Shown here piece by piece: positions 1 through 7,619 of a stretch of DNA of 34,982 bases. The stretch lies in NCBI GenBank assembly GCA_937885235.1, contig CAKZZK010000138.1, forward strand, positions 1 to 34,982, in the 5' to 3' direction. Position 1 is the first letter of the stretch; each line of letters opens with the position of its first letter. This DNA is from an uncultured Treponema sp. (GTDB taxonomy: Bacteria > Spirochaetota > Spirochaetia > Treponematales > Treponemataceae). The translations under genes and the position numbers were made by a program. The notes under the pieces are model-generated. The model saw nothing but the letters and a program-made list of their open reading frames with translations, did no database searches and had not been told where the DNA came from.

Positions 1-116
1 TCGATTATATTATTCTGCTTTCTGTCGTTGTGCTTACGGTTTTTCGTCTGTTTTCCAATGGGTTTATCCCTTGTAGCGACTTTTGAAACTGGCTCTATCA
101 TTCTCAGGGAAAAAAG

Positions 117-563
117 ATGGGACGTGGGGCTTTTGCGCTCTTTGTGCTCCTCGCGCTTTTGCTGGAAGCGGGCATCATCGCCATGAGCTTGATGGAGCTT
201 CGTGGAGAAGGAGGGAATGTTCCTCTGGGGGCAAAACAGCCGCTGAGCCTGCGGATGGCAATACTTGCCACCTTCCTGTCCGCCCTGGTTCTCTTTAGCG
301 AGAGGCTTTTTCCCTTTGCCTTGTTCAGCAAGAAGGCGCCGCCGCCCATCATCCGCTTCATTGAACAGTACATTCCCTCGATGGTTATGGCAATCCTCAT
401 AGTCTACAGCCTCAAAGACATAAATTTTGCGGCAGCTCCCTTTGGCGCACCTGCAATCCTTGCCATTGCGGCGGCAATCCTCTTGCAGCAGCTGTGCAAG
501 AACCCCATGCTGAGCATATTCGGCAGCACCGGTTTGTTCATGGTGCTGTCCCGACTTCTGTAG
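117..563 (+). CDS. AzlD-like branched-chain amino acid transport membrane protein
   Basis: The protein is 148 residues long. Residues 47-148 match the AzlD family: a helix followed by FPFALF, a basic loop, the conserved region around YIPSMVMAILIVYSLKD, and two further hydrophobic stretches. AzlD is the small partner of AzlC in a permease linked to branched-chain amino acid export. AzlD proteins are usually about 100 residues, so the first 46 residues are extra; they hold one more hydrophobic helix (about 5-28) and a polar linker. The ATG at 117 is chosen because AGGGA lies six bases upstream. An in-frame ATG at 255 would give a normal-length AzlD but has no ribosome site. No azlC is visible in the 116 bases upstream, where a same-frame reading is closed by TGA at 84-86. 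Family call fairly sure; start uncertain. Confidence 0.65.
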   Translation: MGRGAFALFVLLALLLEAGIIAMSLMELRGEGGNVPLGAKQPLSLRMAILATFLSALVLFSERLFPFALFSKKAPPPIIRFIEQYIPSMVMAILIVYSLKDINFAAAPFGAPAILAIAAAILLQQLCKNPMLSIFGSTGLFMVLSRLL

Positions 564-573
564 AATATAGTGA

Positions 574-602
574 TTGACGCTTCCCTGCATCTGTGGGATA
601 AT
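574..602 (+). promoter_or_regulatory. Promoter for the small membrane protein gene, with 5'-end hairpin
   Basis: TTGACG (574-579) and GATAAT (597-602) are separated by exactly 17 bases, close to the sigma-70 consensus. The predicted transcript start near 609 falls at a perfect 6-bp inverted repeat, AGTGCT (611-616) and AGCACT (623-628) with a 6-base loop. The message would begin with a small stem-loop just ahead of the ribosome site. Confidence 0.6.
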
Positions 603-650
603 AGCAGGAAAGTGCTTTAACCAGCACTGCCAGAATTGTGGAGAATAACT

Positions 651-881
651 ATGGTCGCATTGATTGTCGGTATTTTATTGATAGCTTTTTGTATCTTCGC
701 CTGCCTGCCTATGGGGCTTGCTTGGACTGCGGATGTATTGAATTTCCTGCGCGGCTGCGCGCCGGTGCTTGCCGCCTTTGTGGGGCTCATCGCCGTGTTC
801 ATCGGCTTTGCGGACATCAAGGATAAAAAAGAAGCCCGCAAGGAAGAGCTTGAAGCTCGCAAAGAGGAAGAGACAAAGTAG
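651..881 (+). CDS. Small two-helix membrane protein of unknown function
   Basis: The protein is 76 residues long. The ATG at 651 is preferred because GGAG (640-643) sits seven bases upstream; an in-frame TTG at 636 has no such site. Two hydrophobic segments (about residues 2-22 and 33-54) are followed by a strongly charged tail rich in Lys, Glu and Arg that is probably helical and cytoplasmic. It has its own promoter (574-602), so it is likely transcribed separately from the AzlD-like gene. The next gene, rplM, also has its own promoter. I do not recognise the family. The good start, promoter and membrane-like composition support a real gene, but no function can be assigned. Confidence 0.6.
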   Translation: MVALIVGILLIAFCIFACLPMGLAWTADVLNFLRGCAPVLAAFVGLIAVFIGFADIKDKKEARKEELEARKEEETK

Positions 882-911
882 GCATAACGCAGCTTTTACA
901 AAGCGGCGCAC

Positions 912-941
912 TTGACTAAATCCTTAAATAAATGCTATAGT
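912..941 (+). promoter_or_regulatory. Promoter of the rplM-rpsI operon
   Basis: TTGACT (912-917) and TATAGT (936-941) are separated by 18 bases. Transcription would start near 948, leaving a leader of roughly 90 bases before rplM. The leader holds weak dyads (GCAG/CTGC near 965-980 and AGAG/CTCT near 990-1012). I cannot assign it to a known ribosomal-protein leader class. Confidence 0.65.
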
Positions 942-1040
942 GATGTACCCCGTATATTGTGGACAGCAGTTCATTGTCTGCAAGCATAGAGAGTGTGATG
1001 CGAAGCTCTGTATGTAAGTTTTATAAGAAAGGTTATAGAA

Positions 1041-1469
1041 ATGAACACTATTTTTACGAAAGGAAAAGATTTCAAGCATGACTGGTACGTGATTGACGCA
1101 TCAGGCAAGACCCTTGGCCGTGTAGCCGCAAAGGCTGCAAGCATTCTTCGTGGCAAGCATAAGCCGACGTACACTCCGAACGAGGACTGTGGCGATGTGG
1201 TGGTGATTGTTAATGCAGACAAGATTCAGGTGAGCGGCAACAAGGGTGAAGATAAGCTGTACCGCCATTATACCGGCTATGTAGGTGGCCTCCGTTCATA
1301 TTCATTCAACGACTTGATTGCAAAGCATCCGACCGACCCGCTCCGGCGGACAATCTGGGGTATGCTCCCCCACAACCGTCTTGGTCGCAAGATTATTGGC
1401 TATCTGAAGGTCTATGCTGGCAGTGAACACCCCCACGTGGCTCAGAATCCCAAGCCCTTGGAAGTGTAA
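1041..1469 (+). CDS. rplM: 50S ribosomal protein L13
   Basis: The protein is 142 residues, the normal length for bacterial L13, which binds 23S rRNA early in assembly of the large subunit. Recognisable family segments are the WYVIDASGKTLGRVA region near the start, the RGKHKPTYTPN segment, YRHYTGYVGG in the middle, and MLPHNRLGRK followed by LKVYAGSEHPHVAQ near the end. The start is an ATG preceded by a short AAAGG site. It is followed after 17 bases by rpsI, the universal L13-S9 pairing, and both are probably driven from the promoter at 912-941. The identification is certain. Confidence 0.98.
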   Translation: MNTIFTKGKDFKHDWYVIDASGKTLGRVAAKAASILRGKHKPTYTPNEDCGDVVVIVNADKIQVSGNKGEDKLYRHYTGYVGGLRSYSFNDLIAKHPTDPLRRTIWGMLPHNRLGRKIIGYLKVYAGSEHPHVAQNPKPLEV

Positions 1470-1486
1470 GGTAAAAGGAGGTTATT

Positions 1487-1879
1487 GTGATTAGGAATAT
1501 AGCAATCGGTACTGGTAGAAGGAAGACTGCGACTGCCCGCGTATTTTTGCGTGAAGGCAATGGAAAGATTGTCGTAAACGGCAAGGACGTAAAGGATTAT
1601 TTCAGTTCCGCGGGGCAGGTTCGCTTGGTGAACCAGCCGCTTCTGGTGACATCCAACTCAAATAAGTTTGATATTTTGATAAACGTACAGGGCGGCGGTT
1701 TGAATGGTCAGGCGGCGGCTTGTCTGCATGGCATTTCCCGTGCGCTTACGCAGGTTGATCCGAACTGCCGCACAGCCCTCAAGGCTAACGGCTACCTCAC
1801 CCGCGATTCACGTATGGTCGAGCGCAAGAAGTACGGTCAGCGTGGTGCCCGCAGAAGGTTCCAGTTCAGCAAGCGCTAA
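1487..1879 (+). CDS. rpsI: 30S ribosomal protein S9
   Basis: The protein is 130 residues, normal for S9. S9 sits in the head of the small subunit and its basic tail reaches the P-site tRNA. The sequence shows GTGRRKTATARVFLREGNG near the start, the NVQGGGLNGQA segment, GISRAL, and the family's C-terminal stretch with RDSRMVERKKYGQ, ARRRFQFSKR. Translation starts at a GTG supported by an AAAGGAGG site (1475-1482) five bases upstream. It is co-transcribed with rplM. recX follows 15 bases later, so it may belong to the same transcript. Confidence 0.98.
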   Translation: MIRNIAIGTGRRKTATARVFLREGNGKIVVNGKDVKDYFSSAGQVRLVNQPLLVTSNSNKFDILINVQGGGLNGQAAACLHGISRALTQVDPNCRTALKANGYLTRDSRMVERKKYGQRGARRRFQFSKR

Positions 1880-1894
1880 ACTTTCGTTTGGCGG

Positions 1895-2527
1895 ATGTAT
1901 ATCCAGAGTATACAGCAGGTTTTGCCCGGAGTATATAAAATTACGCCGGATGCGGGGCCTGCCTTTTTTTTGCGTGCCGCATATCTCAGCGCTGTTTCGG
2001 AAGAGCGTCTGCTTGCGGGAGCTGCTTTTGACGCAGATGAAGAGCAGGACCTTCTGCATGCCGTCTCGGTGTATGGTGCTGAGTGCGCGGCTATGACTTA
2101 TCTGGGGCGGGCCGAGCATTGCCGCGCCGGTCTGGAAGCAAAGCTCATAAAGAAGGGGCTGGACAGGGCTGCTGTCTCGCAGGCTTTGGATTATTTACAA
2201 TCCCTGCGCTATGTGGATGATGCCCGCTTTGCCGCCGCCTGGCTCCGCAACCGCTCTATTGACCATCTTGAGGGGCGGCGGAGGCTGAGCGCGGAGCTTT
2301 CGGCGAGACAGGTGTCACGCGATGCCGCCGAGAAAGCGCTTGATGAATTCTTTGCCTCTGTGGACGAAGAGGACTTGTGCCGCCGTGCCTGTGAAAGGCT
2401 CTTGCGCTTTAATCGCGATGAGCAAAAAATGCGCAGTTCCCTGATGCGGAGCGGCTTTTCTTTGCGAGAAATAAGCCGTGTATGCCAAGAAAAGCATAGT
2501 ATTTTCTTACAAAGAATGATAGAATAA
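1895..2527 (+). CDS. recX: RecX-type regulator of RecA
   Basis: The protein is 210 residues. RecX proteins bind RecA filaments and limit recombination activity. The middle shows typical RecX repeats: a region around LGRAEHCRAGLEAKL (short three-helix repeat with conserved R, L and K positions), LRYVDDARFAAAWLRNR, and RRRLSAELSARQVS, followed by a third, weaker repeat ending near SLREISRVCQE. The first 60 residues are less conserved, as in many family members. The ATG lies close behind rpsI with only a poor GGCGG site, so translation may depend on coupling to rpsI. No recA is in the window; recN further along is another recombination gene. Confidence 0.85.
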   Translation: MYIQSIQQVLPGVYKITPDAGPAFFLRAAYLSAVSEERLLAGAAFDADEEQDLLHAVSVYGAECAAMTYLGRAEHCRAGLEAKLIKKGLDRAAVSQALDYLQSLRYVDDARFAAAWLRNRSIDHLEGRRRLSAELSARQVSRDAAEKALDEFFASVDEEDLCRRACERLLRFNRDEQKMRSSLMRSGFSLREISRVCQEKHSIFLQRMIE

Positions 2528-2531
2528 GAGA

Positions 2532-3152
2532 GTGAACAAGGATGTAAAACGAGAAAAATCGGTTGTGTACTCTGCGCTGGAAGTTGCCAAGTTCTGCGGC
2601 GTGGTAAACCAGACGGCTATCAACTGGATTCGGAATAATTATCTTAAGGCTTTTAAAACTCCAGGCGGTCAGTTTCGTGTGTATCCCGATGACCTCGCCT
2701 CGTTCATGAGGAAGAACAGCATGCAGGTGCCTGCAGAGGTGCTTGCCAACTGCACGCTTTCCGCTAATATTCAGGAAAAATCGGTACTGCTTGTTGATGA
2801 TGACAGGGCTTGGAATGACGTGATGTCAAAGTTCCTTGCAATGCGCATTCCTGACCTTCTGGTCTATCAGGCATTTGACGGCTTTGAGGCTGGCTCGCAG
2901 ATGGTTGCAAAGAAGCCCGGCGTCCTCGTTCTGGATATTGACCTGCCGGGCATAGATGGCTTAAAAATCTGCAAGACAATACATGAGGGCGAAACTTTTG
3001 GCAGGCCCGCAGTCGTGGTGGTTACATCCCTTGAAGACGAGGGGCTTGAAAGGCAGTGCGAGGAGCTTGGCGTTGTCAAGTTCCTGCACAAACCCGTCAA
3101 ACTGCCAGAGCTGGCAGAATTGCTCTGCCAGATTTTCGGCGAGCGCTCTTAG
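2532..3152 (+). CDS. Response regulator with N-terminal MerR/excisionase-type helix-turn-helix
   Basis: The protein is 206 residues and starts at a GTG just after recX. Residues about 13-60 form a MerR/excisionase-like DNA-binding region (ALEVAKFCGV, then INWIRN and TPGGQFRVYPDDL). Residues about 84-204 form a receiver domain with the acidic pocket DDD at 89-91, phospho-acceptor D135 in LDIDLPGIDG, a conserved Thr in VVVTS (T165) and the switch lysine K187 in HKP. DNA-binding first and receiver last is the reverse of most response regulators. It probably responds to phosphorylation by an unlinked histidine kinase; none is adjacent. The 3' end overlaps sppA on the other strand by four bases, so the two stop codons interlock. 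Confidence 0.8.
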   Translation: MNKDVKREKSVVYSALEVAKFCGVVNQTAINWIRNNYLKAFKTPGGQFRVYPDDLASFMRKNSMQVPAEVLANCTLSANIQEKSVLLVDDDRAWNDVMSKFLAMRIPDLLVYQAFDGFEAGSQMVAKKPGVLVLDIDLPGIDGLKICKTIHEGETFGRPAVVVVTSLEDEGLERQCEELGVVKFLHKPVKLPELAELLCQIFGERS

Positions 3153-4168
3153 CGAGCACCTTCGTAATAATATGCGGGAAACTTCGTTTTGGGCGTGAGC
3201 TCTTCCTCCACTGCGCCGGGAAGCAGCGAGGAAACACCCCGTAAGCGTGAGAAGCCAAGCAGGTAGCGGTAGAGGCTGTCCTGCGGCTTGTATGAATAGT
3301 CGATTACTTCGTATTCCGCCTCGTCAAATTCGCTCTGTTGCATAGTGCTCACCATTTCATCCCAGCTGCCTATGGCATCAATCAGCTTTTTGTCCTGAGC
3401 CTGCTTTGCGGTATAGATACGCCCGTCTGCAAGGTTTACCACCTGCTGCTTGGAGAGCCCGCGGGCAGTTGCCACGATGTCTGTGAACTGGTCATAGCAT
3501 TCATCTGCCATTGCCTGCATGATGGCGCGCTGTTCATCAGTTGTCGGCTCGTTGTAGTTGCCCATATTTTTATTTTTTCCGGCATGGATGGTCTCTGACT
3601 TGATGCCGTACTTTTCCATGAGCTCCGTCAAGTCTGTGAACTGACCCGAAATCACTCCTATGCTGCCCGTAATTGAGTTGCGGTTTGCCATGATGTAGTC
3701 CGCTGCGCAGCCAATGTAATAGCCGCCGCTTGCCGCAAGCTGTGCGAAGTAGGCGTAGAGCGGTTTGTGTTCCTTGTACGCAAGCAGACGCAGATATGCT
3801 TCATCCGATTCATAAACCGTGCCGCCCGGTGAATTGATATAGAGGATGATACCCCTGTTGTTTTCGTCTGCTTCAAGCTCGTCGATGGTGTCGATAAGCC
3901 ACTGCTGATTATAGGTGTTGTTTCCCTCGCTGATGACGCCTGTAATATACAGCCGTGCGATGTATTCTTTCGGCTGTTTGGCGTTTTTGCCGTGTTTCTT
4001 GCCCTTGTTGATATTGGTGGAGAAGACCTCGCTATCTGTGTTTTCCTCTATCTTTTCGCTGGCAAAGTTTTTAATTGCCTGTATGCTTGAAAACGCCGCA
4101 AAGAGAACTGCTATGCCTATGACGGCGAGAAAAACCGCTAGCCCTGTATGCTTTTTCTTGTCACTCAT
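3149..4168 (-). CDS. sppA: Signal peptide peptidase SppA, S49 family
   Basis: The protein is 339 residues, close to the short single-domain SppA of Gram-positive bacteria. A membrane anchor covers about residues 9-28, so the protease domain faces the periplasm. Residues 106-116 carry the GIILYINSPGG segment, AASGGYYIG contains the nucleophile S147, and the general-base lysine is one of K198/K200 in HAGKNKNMG. SppA digests signal peptides left in the membrane after protein export. Its ATG overlaps the end of the upstream DUF975 gene by eight bases, so the two are translationally coupled. Its stop codon overlaps the stop of the convergent regulator gene. Confidence 0.92.
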   Translation of the reverse strand: MSDKKKHTGLAVFLAVIGIAVLFAAFSSIQAIKNFASEKIEENTDSEVFSTNINKGKKHGKNAKQPKEYIARLYITGVISEGNNTYNQQWLIDTIDELEADENNRGIILYINSPGGTVYESDEAYLRLLAYKEHKPLYAYFAQLAASGGYYIGCAADYIMANRNSITGSIGVISGQFTDLTELMEKYGIKSETIHAGKNKNMGNYNEPTTDEQRAIMQAMADECYDQFTDIVATARGLSKQQVVNLADGRIYTAKQAQDKKLIDAIGSWDEMVSTMQQSEFDEAEYEVIDYSYKPQDSLYRYLLGFSRLRGVSSLLPGAVEEELTPKTKFPAYYYEGAR

Positions 4169-5069
4169 CGAAATGTTCCTCCGTGTTCTCTGTATTTTCG
4201 TCTGGTATGTCTGTCATCGTATCTGCGGCAGGGGCATTGCTTGGTGCGCTCTCCGGCGGAGGCATAAGGATTTTGTCTTCGGTGGTGGCAACGGTCTCTG
4301 AGCTTTTCCCTTCCTCTTCTTCTTTTTGTCCCAGAATGACAGGGAATGCTGCCGTTGCGTCTGTCTGGAAAGCAGTATCTGTGCCGTCGCTATAGTCCGA
4401 TGTGCCAGAAAAGTCCGATTCGCTGACCACGCCCGCTGCAATCTGCTGTGCCTTGATGGAATGATAGGCGTTTGTTTCCGCCATAGTCTTATAGGGAACA
4501 AGCCACAATTCCAGCGGAGGAATGAGCGCCGCAAGGATATCCCATCCCAAAAAGCTCAGGCTCATGACAAAGAGGTCAAACTTGTAGCCGTTGGTAATTT
4601 TCTTGCTCAGCGTCATAGCTTTCCGCACGCTTATGTCGGGATACTCCGCCAAAATGAAGAACATCTGCGAATACGAAAAGACTTTGATGAAAAGCGGAAT
4701 ATAGAAGCAGAGCCCCCAGAGCACGAGCCAGAGCAACATCCACAGAATGCCCAGCAGTCCCTTGAGCCAGTAGTTAAAGCCTTCGAGGTAAACGCTGAAA
4801 GGCTGTTTTTCCCGCGTTTTGGACAGTATGATTGCCAGCCGGTAGAATGCAATTTCCAGAATGCCGCTCAGGCAGACCACTATGACGGACATAGAGCTTC
4901 CAAAAGGTCCCGAATTGCTGATGTCTTCGCCATTCTTTCTTGCAAGAAGGACGGGCATATACAGTATGAAAAGGACACCTGCTGTCACCAGTGTGGCAAG
5001 CGCGGGCGTACCATAGCGCCCCTGCAGTTGCTTCTGGGCAATGGCCTTGTACGCCTTTCTATCAAACAT
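4161..5069 (-). CDS. DUF975 family integral membrane protein
   Basis: The protein is 302 residues. The start at 5069 is chosen because the bases upstream read AAGGAG with good spacing; an in-frame ATG at 5102 would add 11 residues and lacks one. The N-terminus (MFDRKAYKAIAQKQLQGRYG) is the usual DUF975 opening. About five hydrophobic segments follow up to roughly residue 195. The middle contains FFILAEYPDISVRKAMTLS, a conserved feature of the family, ahead of LSFLGWDILAAL. The last 100 residues are a low-complexity acidic, Ser/Thr/Pro-rich cytoplasmic tail, longer than usual. The family's role is unknown. Coupling to sppA suggests a link to membrane-protein turnover, but that is inference. 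Confidence 0.8.
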   Translation of the reverse strand: MFDRKAYKAIAQKQLQGRYGTPALATLVTAGVLFILYMPVLLARKNGEDISNSGPFGSSMSVIVVCLSGILEIAFYRLAIILSKTREKQPFSVYLEGFNYWLKGLLGILWMLLWLVLWGLCFYIPLFIKVFSYSQMFFILAEYPDISVRKAMTLSKKITNGYKFDLFVMSLSFLGWDILAALIPPLELWLVPYKTMAETNAYHSIKAQQIAAGVVSESDFSGTSDYSDGTDTAFQTDATAAFPVILGQKEEEEGKSSETVATTEDKILMPPPESAPSNAPAADTMTDIPDENTENTEEHFDE

Positions 5070-5122
5070 TGTGATTTCTCCTTTTTGAAAATGAATTTGC
5101 AACAGCTCTCTTGATGTGTTCT

Positions 5123-5151
5123 ATATTATCGGTTTTTATATATTAGTTCAA
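5123..5151 (-). promoter_or_regulatory. Candidate promoter of the DUF975-sppA operon
   Basis: Read on the minus strand, TTGAAC (5151-5146) is followed after 17 bases by TAATAT (5128-5123). The predicted start near 5116 gives a leader of about 45 bases containing an AAAAAGGAG ribosome site. The -10 box is imperfect, so confidence is moderate. Confidence 0.45.
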
Positions 5152-5260
5152 TAGAAGGATAATAACAGCATACCTGTTCTGCAAGTATCGCAGCGCTTTT
5201 TAGGATCAAAATAATCCACAGTTGTGTTAAATTCTGCATCCCTTCCCTGATGATAACAGT

Positions 5261-6013
5261 ATGTCAGGATTTCGTGTTATGTATACAGGGTTGTATGCCC
5301 TGCAGGGCTTTGTGCATCGGGGGCTCTCCTCTTTCTTTACGGGGGAGCGCTGTATTTGCTGTGGAGAAACGTGCGGGGATGTGCTGTGCTCCTCGTGTAT
5401 GGAAGAGAAAGTGTTTCATTTTTCGGGGAAAGGGCGCTGTTCTGTGTGCGGTAAGCTTCTGCTCGGCGAAGAAGGAATGTGTTTTGCCTGCCGTGAGGAG
5501 AGGGTGATTCGCTCCGCTGATGCGGTATTTCCGCTTCACTCCTACCGCCTGTGGAATAAAAGCCTGCTCTTTGAGTGGAAAATGGCTGGAGCCCGCTCGC
5601 TTTCCGCCGTGTTTGCAGAAGCCCTGTATCGTGCGCTTTGCGCTCTCTATGCGGGAAGACGCATTCCCCCGATTGTCCCTGTGCCGCCCCGCCCCAGAAA
5701 AATCAGGCAGCAAGGTTGGGACCAGATTGCCGAACTCTGCATCTGCCTGTGCCGCCGCTACGGCATTGCAATCCTTCCCCTGCTTGAAAGGCTCAGTGAT
5801 GACCAGCAGAAGAAAAAGAACCGCGCCGACAGGCTGAAATCTCCTGCCGTCTACGCACCTTCCCGTGCTGCGAGGCGTTGCATTATGCCAGACGAGGTGG
5901 TCCTTGTTGACGACCTGATTACCACGGGAGCCACGGTGGAAGCCTGCGCAGGGCAGCTCAAGGCTCTGGGAGTGAGAAAAGTTCAAGTTCTTTCACTTTT
6001 TATAGTAGACTAA
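5261..6013 (+). CDS. ComF-like double zinc ribbon / phosphoribosyltransferase-fold protein
   Basis: The protein is up to 250 residues. The N-terminal part holds cysteine pairs typical of the ComF zinc ribbon: CICC (31-34), CSSC (43-46), CSVC (60-63) and CFAC (74-77). The C-terminal half is a type I phosphoribosyltransferase fold with PVPPRPRKIRQQGWDQ and the PRPP-binding loop in VLVDDLITTGATVEAC (about 216-231). ComF proteins take part in DNA uptake and recombination in competent bacteria; the enzymatic activity is not well established. The start is uncertain: ATG 5261 has no ribosome site, whereas ATG 5279 has AGGA nine bases upstream and would remove six residues. It precedes cheW by 41 bases. 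Confidence 0.85.
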   Translation: MSGFRVMYTGLYALQGFVHRGLSSFFTGERCICCGETCGDVLCSSCMEEKVFHFSGKGRCSVCGKLLLGEEGMCFACREERVIRSADAVFPLHSYRLWNKSLLFEWKMAGARSLSAVFAEALYRALCALYAGRRIPPIVPVPPRPRKIRQQGWDQIAELCICLCRRYGIAILPLLERLSDDQQKKKNRADRLKSPAVYAPSRAARRCIMPDEVVLVDDLITTGATVEACAGQLKALGVRKVQVLSLFIVD

Positions 6014-6054
6014 TATGCTTTTGTAGTGTAAAATGCATAATAAGGAGAAATATA

Positions 6055-6546
6055 ATGGCCAATGAAAATACACAGCTCCAGCTTGTGACCTTCCAGCTGG
6101 GGGAAGAGCTTTACGGTGTGGACATTATGGATGTCAAGGAAATTGTGAAGGTGCAGACCGTGCGTCCCATTCCGAATGCCCCGTACTATGTCGAGGGCAT
6201 CATCAAGCTCCGTTCGGAAATAATTCCGATTATCAATTTGCATAAGCGTTTCCATATACAGCAGATTTCCCGAGTGGAAGAAGACGAGGATATGGAGGAT
6301 GAGGGCGGTTTTGTCATCCTTGACATTGAAGGCAACAAGATCGGCATCATCATTGACCGCGTTGCCCGCGTTATCGGCGTGAACAAGGGAGATATCAAGC
6401 CCCCGCCGCAGATGCTCAGCGGCATCGGCACCGAGTATATCGAGGGCGTGGTGCGGCAGGAAGTCTCCTATCTGATCATCCTTGATACGCGCAAGATATT
6501 TAATGCGGGAGAACTGCAGAAGATTATCAATCCTATGGCTAGATAA
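6055..6546 (+). CDS. cheW: Chemotaxis coupling protein CheW
   Basis: The protein is 163 residues, a single CheW domain. CheW joins chemoreceptors to the kinase CheA in the polar or membrane receptor array. Diagnostic segments are LVTFQLGEELYGVDIMDVKEIV at the start, IRPIPNAPYYVEGIIKLR-like sequence (here RPIPNAPYYVEGIIKLRSE), IIPIINL, and IGIIIDRVARVI in the second half. A short acidic insert lies at about residues 79-88. The ATG has a good AAGGAG site. It heads a compact run of six genes; the next starts 20 bases later. No cheA is nearby, so this CheW serves an array encoded elsewhere, possibly with the two receptors in this window. Confidence 0.95.
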   Translation: MANENTQLQLVTFQLGEELYGVDIMDVKEIVKVQTVRPIPNAPYYVEGIIKLRSEIIPIINLHKRFHIQQISRVEEDEDMEDEGGFVILDIEGNKIGIIIDRVARVIGVNKGDIKPPPQMLSGIGTEYIEGVVRQEVSYLIILDTRKIFNAGELQKIINPMAR

Positions 6547-6566
6547 GCCCGCGGCGACAGGTAAAA

Positions 6567-7619
6567 ATGATAAACACATACAGCTCCACAATCAGGCGGC
6601 GGGAGATGGAAGCCGTCCTCACCTGTATGGTGGACGAACATCTCGGTCCGGGGGAAAGCGCCTTGCGGCTTATGCAGTCCGTAAAGGAGACCATAGGTTG
6701 TGACGGCTGCATTGCCCTTAGGAGTCCGTCTCTTGCCTTGGAGTATGTCCTGAAGGCTCTGGAACTGCCTGTGGATGGCGGCGTGATGCTGAGTGCGCTT
6801 GCTCCTGCATGGCAGCTGCTTACCGTGGAGAAGCTTGGCTACAAGCCCATGGTGCTGGATGTGGCGGAAGAAACAGGGCTTGTCACTGTGGAGGCGGCTG
6901 AAAAGGCAATGAAAGAAGGGGGCAGGCTCTTGGTGCTCACGGAGTCCATGGGCGTGCTGCCTGATATCAAGGCTTTCCTTTCCCTCGGCATCCCCATCAT
7001 TGAAGATATTTCGCAGTCTGCCCTTGCACGCTATCCTTCTGAGGATGGCGATGCCCAAAAGCCCGGCAAACGGGCTGGCATGTATGGGCTGTACACGATA
7101 TTCGGCATGGAGGATCGCGATATTATCACCGCGGGTGGTGGTGCTGTGCTCTTTGCTCCCGGCAGGAGGGAGTGGATTATCCTTAAACGCCTTGCCGATG
7201 CCGCTCCGTCTACCGACTTGATGCCTGATATGAATGCCGCCCTTGCACAGGTGGAGTTGAAGGAATACGAGCGGAATGAGGCGGTAAGGCGGGAGCTTTT
7301 TGCGCTGTATTCCCGTGCCATACTGAGCGGACGCCATAAGACTTACGTCCGCGCTTCCGATGATGGGTCTACGGTGTATTCTTTTCCGCTGGTGCTTAAT
7401 GCAGGGTTTAAGGATGTCAAGGCTTATGCCCAGAAGAAGGGCATAGAGGTGCGGCAGGCCTATGAAAATTCGGTGATTGCCCTCAGGCAGGAGACCCTTG
7501 CGCCGAACTGCATCTGTGCGAATTCGCTTTTGTTGCGCTGTGCGCTTTTCCCGCTGTACCCGCGGCTGGGGAAAAAAGATGCCGAGAGGATTGTAAAAGT
7601 TCTTTCTTCGCTTCCATGA
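6567..7619 (+). CDS. DegT/DnrJ-type aminotransferase fold protein lacking the PLP lysine
   Basis: The protein is 350 residues. The fold signature is clear: HLGPGESALRLMQSV aligns with the usual GP..E.FE segment, and IPIIEDISQSALA (143-155) contains D147, equivalent to the Asp that contacts the pyridine nitrogen of PLP. The segment RDIITAGGGAV aligns base for base with the family's KNLTTGEGGMV, and in that alignment the Schiff-base lysine is R184. The usual SSGTAAL loop has also become RSPSLAL. Active family members transaminate sugars or amino sugars; without the lysine this one is probably not an aminotransferase and may be a dehydratase-like, binding or structural derivative. It overlaps nadK by four bases (ATGA). 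Confidence 0.75.
   Translation: MINTYSSTIRRREMEAVLTCMVDEHLGPGESALRLMQSVKETIGCDGCIALRSPSLALEYVLKALELPVDGGVMLSALAPAWQLLTVEKLGYKPMVLDVAEETGLVTVEAAEKAMKEGGRLLVLTESMGVLPDIKAFLSLGIPIIEDISQSALARYPSEDGDAQKPGKRAGMYGLYTIFGMEDRDIITAGGGAVLFAPGRREWIILKRLADAAPSTDLMPDMNAALAQVELKEYERNEAVRRELFALYSRAILSGRHKTYVRASDDGSTVYSFPLVLNAGFKDVKAYAQKKGIEVRQAYENSVIALRQETLAPNCICANSLLLRCALFPLYPRLGKKDAERIVKVLSSLP

Noticed and set aside
3..86. Possible tail of an upstream gene ending at TGA 84-86
   Set aside because: Only 27 codons are visible, without a recognisable family, and other frames are equally open; not enough to call.
2520..2532. TAGAAT six bases before the GTG of the HTH-receiver gene as a fifth leaderless promoter
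   Set aside because: No matching -35 box at 16-18 bases upstream, so it was left out of the leaderless set.
4326..5114. 262-codon open frame antisense to the DUF975 gene
   Set aside because: The DUF975 frame has membrane helices, a family N-terminus and a ribosome site; the antisense frame has none.
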